64,000 nucleotides of DNA from Saprospiraceae bacterium (GTDB taxonomy: Bacteria > Bacteroidota > Bacteroidia > Chitinophagales > Saprospiraceae): positions 1-64,000 of the forward strand of contig JAHDGJ010000019.1 of NCBI GenBank assembly GCA_020627705.1, written 5' to 3'. Shown piece by piece: positions 18,401 through 27,400 of this stretch. Each line of letters begins with the position of its first letter. The stretch's first letter is position 1. The position numbers and the translations under genes are program-made. The notes below the pieces were generated by a model. The model searched no databases, was not told the origin of the DNA, and saw only the letters and a list, made by a program, of their open reading frames with translations.

Positions 18401-21400
18401 TTGAGCATCACAATTATCTGTTGCCGTCATTGCGATAGTATTAAACCAACTACTTACATCTTCATCTCCACAAAGCACATTGAGTTCATCAGAACAAGTT
18501 ATTTCTGGCGATTCGCAATCTGAAACAACAACATTAAAACTACAAGACACCGCATCATTACCGTTGGCATCTACGATCGTATATGTTACTAGAGACGTTC
18601 CAAGATTAAATATTTGTCCGGTTGCATCATCGCTTCCATTGGCAGTAGTTGCACCTGAGATGGTATAGCTCACCATTGCACCTTCACAATTGTCTGAGAA
18701 AGAAATTGGAGCCACGGAAGAATCGGATGTCCATGTGCATATCCCTAGATCTGCACAATGCTCGACATCGGTACTGGGGCAATCAATTTCTGGCAATTGC
18801 TGATCTAAAACGGTAAGATCAAACTCACAAGTAGTTTCGTTTCCACAATGATCTGCTATGGTAAAAACCACAGTCTCCGTAGTACCAGCCACAAGCATAC
18901 TTCCTACATCAGGGCCTGACGTTTTGGTAATTGTAATTGGACCATTGCAATCGCTAGCCGTAGGCGTACCATAGTTTACAACGGCATCGCACTGACCAAA
19001 CTCTGTCGTAAACACAATATCTTCTGGACAATAATCTACCAAAGGGGCTTCAGTATCATCTTCAACTATTATTGAAGCCGTTGCAGTAGCAGATGCTCCA
19101 CACTCATCGACAACAGTCCAAGTTATCAATTCGCTTCCGCCACATAAGTCAGGAACTATTCCATCAAAATTGTTTGTTACTTCGTAACTCTGGCAATTAT
19201 CAGTTACCGTATAATTCATTAGCCAAACAATCACTTGAGCTCCTATCTCCTCTCCACAACTTAGTTCCAAATTTTCAGGTGCAATAATTATGGGGTCAAT
19301 ATCATCAACCACCGTAAATACAGCATTATCATTTGTAGTAAATCCACAGTCATCTTCTGCGAAAAAGATATACTCCCATTCTTCGATAGTAGAGTTCCCC
19401 AAACAGAATTTTCTTTGTTCCACCAGCGCATAATTCACTTCTGCTCCACCACATGTATTGCTAGCGGAGGCTGAAGCCAACCAAGTGTTAAATACACCTT
19501 CAACATCTCCTTCACATGAAACAGAATTTGTTGCCGTTGGCAAGGTTAAGACTGGAGGGGTATTATCCACGATAAAAACTTTTGCAACTTGTGTTATACT
19601 ATTACCGCATTCATCCGAAGCAGTAAAAGCAAAACTTATCGTGGTTGTTTCTCCGCATTCATCCGTACGCATCGTTTCTTCAACAGTAATGCTTACGGCT
19701 GTACAATTATCTACCGCGCTCATTCCTTGTGCAGCGTTATTTTCAGTATTACTAGATAGCCAAGCATTTATCTGGCTAATATTTCCAGTACCGTCACACT
19801 CCACTATCAAATCTTGTGGAGGTGTCATTACAACAGGCTTGACATTATCAATCACAGTTATCTGCGAAGTACATTGCACTGTTTCTCCATCACAGTTTCC
19901 TTCTACGGTAAAGACAACATCTATGGAATTACCACAAGTGGGTAAACTCATAAAATTATTACTTACCGTTACCTCACTGCAATCGTCTTGGGCAGTCGCT
20001 GATGCTAACCATTGAGCCAGAATAGTTGCATTGTTTGGATTATTACATTCTAAGGTTAAATTAAATGGACATGTTATAGTCGGTGGACTCTGATCTTCAA
20101 CAACTATGTTTGCTTGAGTGGTAGAGCTTCTACCACAATCATCTTCAACAGTGAATGTGATAATACTCGACCCGACATTTCCGCAGCTATTTGTAAAATT
20201 ACCCGTGTAATCGTTTGTCCAAGACAAGGGTAAACTGCAAGCATCTGTTGCCTGTGCTAGGCCATTTTGATTTAACCAATTTTGTATTTTTTGACTTCTG
20301 TCCTCATCCCCACAACCCAAAACTAAATCTTCAGCCTCAGTCGTAATAACTGGAGAAACAAGATCTTCCGTCATATATCTCGCAGTACAAGTGGCGGTAT
20401 TTCCAGCCTCATCCGAAACAGTAAACAAATATGTTTGATCAAAGGTGTTTCCACAACTACTCACATCAGTCAGCAATAAAACGTCAACAATCATTGCACC
20501 ATCCGTGGAACAATTATCGGTTGTGCTTAAAGCTATGTCAGCAACCCAATCGGCAATATCTTCAGATCCACACGCTACATTGAGCTCATCCGTACAAGTT
20601 ATGGTCGGAGATTGACAATCTTCTACCACAACATTAAATGTACATGTGGTTATATTGCCACTTGCATCCACTATCATGTATCGAATGTTAGTCGTTCCCA
20701 GTGCAAACACTCTTGAATCTCCTTCCACCGTAAACACCATTCCTGTTACCACCGATGAATTCACAATCGAACCGTCAGGATTGGTATAACTATAACTCAC
20801 TGTTGCCCCCATACAGTTGTCACCGAAACTTGGATCGGTTACATCTGTAGCTTCCCAAGTACATGCATCAGGATCAGTACACACGACGACGTCATTACTT
20901 GGACATTCGATTACTGGTGTGTCCGAATCCAAGACAGTAATTTCAAAACTATCTTCTATTGAGTTGCCGCAATCATCAGTTGCACTAAATGTTACAGTAC
21001 TAGTACCTAATGGAAATTCCTCTCCGCTGGCAATTGCACTTTCTAAATTTACCGCTGGACTCTCATCACAAGCATCAAACCCCACTGGTGTACTAAACAC
21101 TATATTCCTAGAACAGTTATCAACATCAACATACACCGTCATATCATCAGGGAAATTTACAAAACTCGGATTTGAAGTATCATCAATAATAATAGTCCCT
21201 TGACATGTACTTGCATTCCCACAAGCATCCGTTGCAGTAAAAGTCACCAGTTTTCCAGTTAAGGCATCACAGTCTAATGCAGGCAATCCTCCATTAAAGT
21301 CGTTCTCAATTACCACATCATTACAACCATAAGTATCTAACGAAGTGGCTGTAGAGAGCCAAGAATATATTAAATCCAAATTATCTTCATCTCCACATTC

Positions 21401-24400
21401 TAGCACCAAATTCGGAGCAACACAAGTTAAAATTGGTGGTTCATTATCTGTTATTTCATAACTAGAAAGCCCTGTTGAGGTATTCCCACATTCATCAGTT
21501 ACCGTAAAAAGATAAACCTCTTCATTTGTATTTCCACATTTAGAAATACTGTTCCATAAAACAACTTCAATTGTAGTTGATCCACAAAGATCTGAATGAA
21601 TTGCTTCGGACTGCCAAGTTGCTAAATCGACTACAATGTTCCCACATTCTTCAGCGGCCGCAGCAGTCTGTGGTTCCGGAACTGTTAAGGAAGGCGGTGT
21701 AGTGTCCTCAATTATTAAACTTGCAGAAGTCGTAGAAGTATTTCCACAATTATCTTCTACCTCAAATACATATAATGTGGATGTAGTATTTCCGCAAGAA
21801 GTCGTTTCGGTGGTACTTGCGATTGACCACGTAAGGGCATTAGGACTACATTCATCAGAAGCTTGTGCTCCTCCAAATATACTTTCCCAGTTATCAATAG
21901 CAACTGTATTGTCAACAGCACATTCTAAAATGATATCACTTGCACCCACTTCTATAGTAGGGTTAGTAGTATCCTGAATTGTAATTGTTCTATCACAAGT
22001 TTCTATATTTCCACAGCCATCAGTAAACGTAAAAGTGACCGTTTGATTTCTTGCATTTCCACATACAGTGGTATACCCTAAAGCATCATAATTATTCGCC
22101 GCTGTTACACTTACTGAACAATTGTCACTGGCATTTGCTTGTGCTAACCAAGCATTAATTATTACTTCGTTGTCTTCATCCCCACATTCTAAGGTCAAAT
22201 TTTCTGGACAGCTAAATACAGGGTCAGTAGAATCAGTAATTATGAAATCAGCTTGTGTTGTTGCTGTATTTCCACATTCGTCTGTCGCAGTAAATGTAAC
22301 CGTAGTACTTCCGGTCCCTCCACATCCTGCGTTTAATGAACCGGTATAATCGTTTGTCCATACCACATCAGTACTGCAATTATCGCTTGCTAATGTTGCT
22401 CCTCCATTATTTTGCAACCATGCCAATAAAGCGGCACCTGTGACTCCTGGGTCACACTCAACTGTTTCGTTTACTGCATTATTGATTATCGGAGGGTCAG
22501 TATCCGTAGTCGTATATCTTCCCAAACAGCTTGCTGAATTTCCCGCATCATCCGTAACTGTAAATACATACACTTGATCTATTGTATTTCCACAGCTACT
22601 AAAATCTGTAATCAAAGTTCTTGTCACGGTCATTGCCCCATCCATAGAACAATTGTCTGTAGTGGTTGCTGCAATCGTCGCTTGCCAAGTATCTAAATCT
22701 TCCGATCCACATGCTATTGTAAAATCTGAACACGTAATTGTAGGAACTTCACAATCATTTACTACGACATCGAAAGAACATGTAGTTGTATTACCATTTA
22801 CATCAGTTACCGTATAAACAACCGTACTTGTGCCTAATGCAAATAGTACTGCATCTCCTTCCGGAGTTGCTACACCCATTGTGTTAGTCGAAGTAGTAAT
22901 AGAATTATCAGGATTGGTAATATCATATGTAACCACAAAACCTGCACATGATTCTGGAGTAACCGGATTGATTTGATCGGTTGCAAGCCAGGTACACGAA
23001 CCAAAATCCGTACACACATCAACATCTGCTATAGGACATTGTAAACTTGGTGCATCTGAGTCAACTATTGTTACATCAAAACTACACGTGGCTGTATTGT
23101 CACATTCATCAATTGCCTCAAAAGTAACTGTAGTAGTTCCGACAGGAAATTCATCTCCACTCCCCAAGGAGGTCAATAAAGAAACACTTACTACATTATC
23201 ACAATTATCTGTTGCGACAGGAGTACTAAATACGATCTCCTGATTACAATTATCATCCGATACGTTTAAAGTGATATCAGAAGGACAATTTAAGAAAACT
23301 GGGTCTTGGGTATCGTTTAGACTTATACTTCCCATTGTCATAGAAGAATTTCCACAATCGTCTATTGCCGTGAAAGAAACCATTACTCCTGCCCCACCAT
23401 CGCAATCCAAAACCATGGGCAAGTTGCCATCAAAATCATGAGTAACAACAACATCCGTATCACAAGAATTAAGATCCGTCGCCGTAAAGGAGTCGAGCCA
23501 ATTTTGGATCAATGATTCATTATTATCAGCTCCACATTCCAAAGTTAGATTCATCGGCATCGGTGCAAACACAGGTAACTCTCGATCTACTAAGGTATAT
23601 GTAGCAAATCCAGTTGCAGTATTCCCGCATTCATCTGTAGCAGTAAATAAATACTCCACCTCTTCTGTCGCTCCACATCCGCTTATAGTATTCCATAGCA
23701 CATTGGTTACAGTGGCAGTCCCACACTCATCTGTTGCAGAAGCATCAGCTAACCAGTCTGTCAATGTTTTACTTACATCTCCACACTCATGTGTTTCATC
23801 AACGGGAGGCGTTAAAATAGGATCAGTAGTATCCTGAATAATTATATCTGCGCTGGCTGTTTCTGTATTCCCGCAATTATCGGTAACAGTGAATACTACA
23901 TTGCGAATTTCCGAATTTCCACATCCGTCCGAAGTGGTAAAAGAACTAGACCATGACAACGCAGTATCACTACAATCGTCAGAAGCTATAGCCCCTCCAT
24001 TGGACTCGACCCAATCCGTAATTAAATCATTATTATTTGCATCGCCACAATCTAAAGTCAAATCTTGAGGCAGAAGAGTAAATACTGGATCCTCATTATC
24101 CTCAATTATTATATCGGCTTGACAAGTATTTGTATTTCCGCATCCGTCTGTAGCTGTAAAAGTAACCGTAAACATTCCGGTGGTTCCACACATATCGGAT
24201 AAAGTGCCTGTATAGTTGTGGCTAATCGAAACTGGTGTCGCACAATTGTCTGTCGCCGATGCCAAGCTTAACCAATTTTCTATTAATGCAGCATTGTTAC
24301 TATCCGCGCATTGAAGTACCAAATCAGATGGGCATGAAACTGTTGGAAGCGTAATATCATTTGATACTATTATTTGTGCCGTTGAGGTATTTGAAGCGCC

Positions 24401-27400
24401 ACAGGCATCGGTAACTGTCCAAGTTACTACTGTATTTCCACCACAAATATCTGGAAGAGAAACGAAATTGTTTGTAACAGTCAACTCGGTGGATGCATTA
24501 CAATTGTCAACAATCGTATAATCATCTAACCAAGCCAAAATAGATGCTTCCATATTATCCGTACAATCTAGACTAAGATTTGCCGGAGAAGTAATTGTTG
24601 GATTGGACACATCTTGGATAGTATATGTTCTTGTGGCCAAAGCACTTTGATTTCCACAATCATCAACAGCATAAAAAGTATAGGTATGTACTGTTACAGT
24701 ATTTGACATATTGCATTGATCAACAATGCTTATTAGATTTACATGTTCTTCAACATCTCCACATGCATCTGTTGCGCTAAAGCTATTTGCCCAAGCTAAT
24801 GGATCAGGATTTTCATTACAATTTACAGTAGCATTCATTGGGAATACTACATTCGGTATCGTTGTATCATTTATAAAAACCGTTGCTACCTCTGAAACGG
24901 ATAAATTACCACAAGCATCAGTAGCCGTGAACAGATACTGAATTTCTCTATGTCCTTGACATGTTGATTCGTCCGTTACTACTGATGCAACAATTGAAGG
25001 ATTAGGATCACAAGAATCGAAAACAGACATACCGCCGTTGGTCCCTAGCCATGTGGCGATACCACTACCTGGGTCAGCAGAACCATCACACTCCAAATAT
25101 AAATTTTGAGGTGGAGTCATAACCAAAGGCTTCTCATTATCTACTATGGAAATGGTCGCAGTGCACGTTGTGCTGATTGCATCACAATTACCAACAACAG
25201 TAAAAGTTACAGTCAAATCCATCCCGCAAGAAGGTAAACTAATGTAGTTATTCGTTATGGTAACATCTCCACATTCATCTGTTGCATGAGCACTAGTCAA
25301 CCATGCTTGTACGATGGCTTCGTTATTAGTATCCCCACATTCTAGTTCAATATCCGCCGGACATATTATTGTTGGCGCCGTGTCATCGACAATAGTCACT
25401 ATTGCAGTCTCACTTGATGTATTTCCACACTCATCCGTAGCTATAAAATTTATAGTTTGTGTTCCTGCGTCTCCACAAGTAATATCAAAACCATTTGAAA
25501 CATAATCGTTGACAATGGTAACATTACCACACGCATCTGTTGCGGAAACAGCGGACAACCATTCTGTTATGTTTGCAGGTCCTACCCCAGATGTACTTTC
25601 TAATGTTCCACAGCTTAATGTGATGTCTGCAGGAACCGTTATTTCTGGAGCAGTAGTATCCTCAATTATTACATTGGCTAAACATGTAGAAATATTTCCA
25701 TTTTCATCTTCTGCCGTAAACTCATATGTTCGATACTCTGTATTCCCACAAAGAGTTATTGTTTCTATTAAAGCATTCGAGGTTGTTACGTCACCGCAAT
25801 CGTCTGTTGCTGAAAATGTTTCTAACCAAGTGTTTATACTTGTTGTATTCGAAGCGTTGCCGCACTCTAATTCTAAGTCACTTGGACAGGTAGTAATTAC
25901 GGGTGGCACTTCATCTACCCTAATAATTAAGCTATAGGAATTAGTACATCCATTGGTTGTTGTAATCGTATACGTTACAACATGCTCACCAGAATTACTA
26001 GAATTAAAAACACCTCCAGTCCCTAAACCATTGTCTGTCACCCCCAACCCAGAAAATACACCACCGTTTGTAGTTGGTGTTAAAGCAACATCTGTATCCG
26101 GGCAAGTACTAAGATTTGCCATAAAACTTGCATCTTGTAACGTACCGTCCTGAACGATTATCTCCACATCATGAAATGCAGTACAAGCACCATTATCAAA
26201 AGGTCCGCACATGGCATAATTTACTGTTTCTGTTAATCTTACTACATAGGTTCCAGGTGCATCAAACTCAATTTGTCCAGTACTAAGGTTTATAAAATTA
26301 GCTCCAGATGCTGTTGACATCACAGACCAAGAACGACTAACCAAAGCATCATAAGCACTTCCAGGGCTATTAATTATAGGTGTCAATACAACCGAATTAG
26401 TTTCGCTATCTCCGGGCAGGCATATTTGATCCTGAATGGTGAAATTGGGCTCCGGTTGAAAATTTCTTTGAATAAATATAGATTCTTCATTGGGACCACC
26501 ACATTGACTTGCATCAATGGCATAAGTGATTTCAAAACATCCAGGGCCCGTAGTTTTAATTTGATCGTTAGCAACCGCAACAGCAGTCGCTACTCCAGAA
26601 GGATCATTTATTATTGAAACGGATAAGGTACCACCCTCATCTGCATTCGGAAATAAAGCTGCGATATCAAAAATCCGCGAATTATTTATTACCTCATCAT
26701 AATCCCCACAACCATCATTAATATCCATTGCCATGGGGATAGTAACCAAATCATCCACGAAAATTTTAACCGCTATATAATCTAGCTCGCATGCACAAGA
26801 AGCATCATCTGGCACACATGCAACAAAATAATCATAGCATCCAGCACTTAATGTTGCCACACCACTCTCTCCTACTAAAGTGGTACCCATCGCGTCCTCA
26901 TAAATATTTAAAGTCCCTTCGCAGGTAAATGGAACATTATCGGCCCTTACGGTAACGGAAATTGGTTCACCTTGACATACGGAAACATCATCTGCCGTCA
27001 AAATAGGATCAGGCACCGTGCACCCTAAAATGGCACCTGCTCCTGCCTCACTTGTATTGGTCTGACCTATAAAAACATTATTACCTCCCCCATCGCCGGT
27101 AAAATCCGCAACTCCAACGACATAAAACTTGCCTACTACGGCACATTCAATAGTAAACGGAGTGCCTTCGGTGGTGGCGACATCCGGATCACAGACCAAA
27201 TTGTTTGCTGGCGTTAGTTCGTTAATTTCGCTTGGAAGATTATCAAATGGCCCCCAAACATAGGCATCGATATCATTTGGACTTAAGGTGCTGTCGGTGA
27301 ATTTTGCAATCAAATCAATCTTCCCGCACTTCTCGACAAAAACATTGAAAAGACATAAATCAGTAGTTCCGATTGGACGTCCACATTTTCCTCCCGGCCC

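Noticed and set aside
17877-22349. Plus-strand open frames opposite the HYR-like array of A, up to 185 codons
   Set aside because: They recur at the unit period with no start-site context, signal or family match; antisense shadows of repeats.
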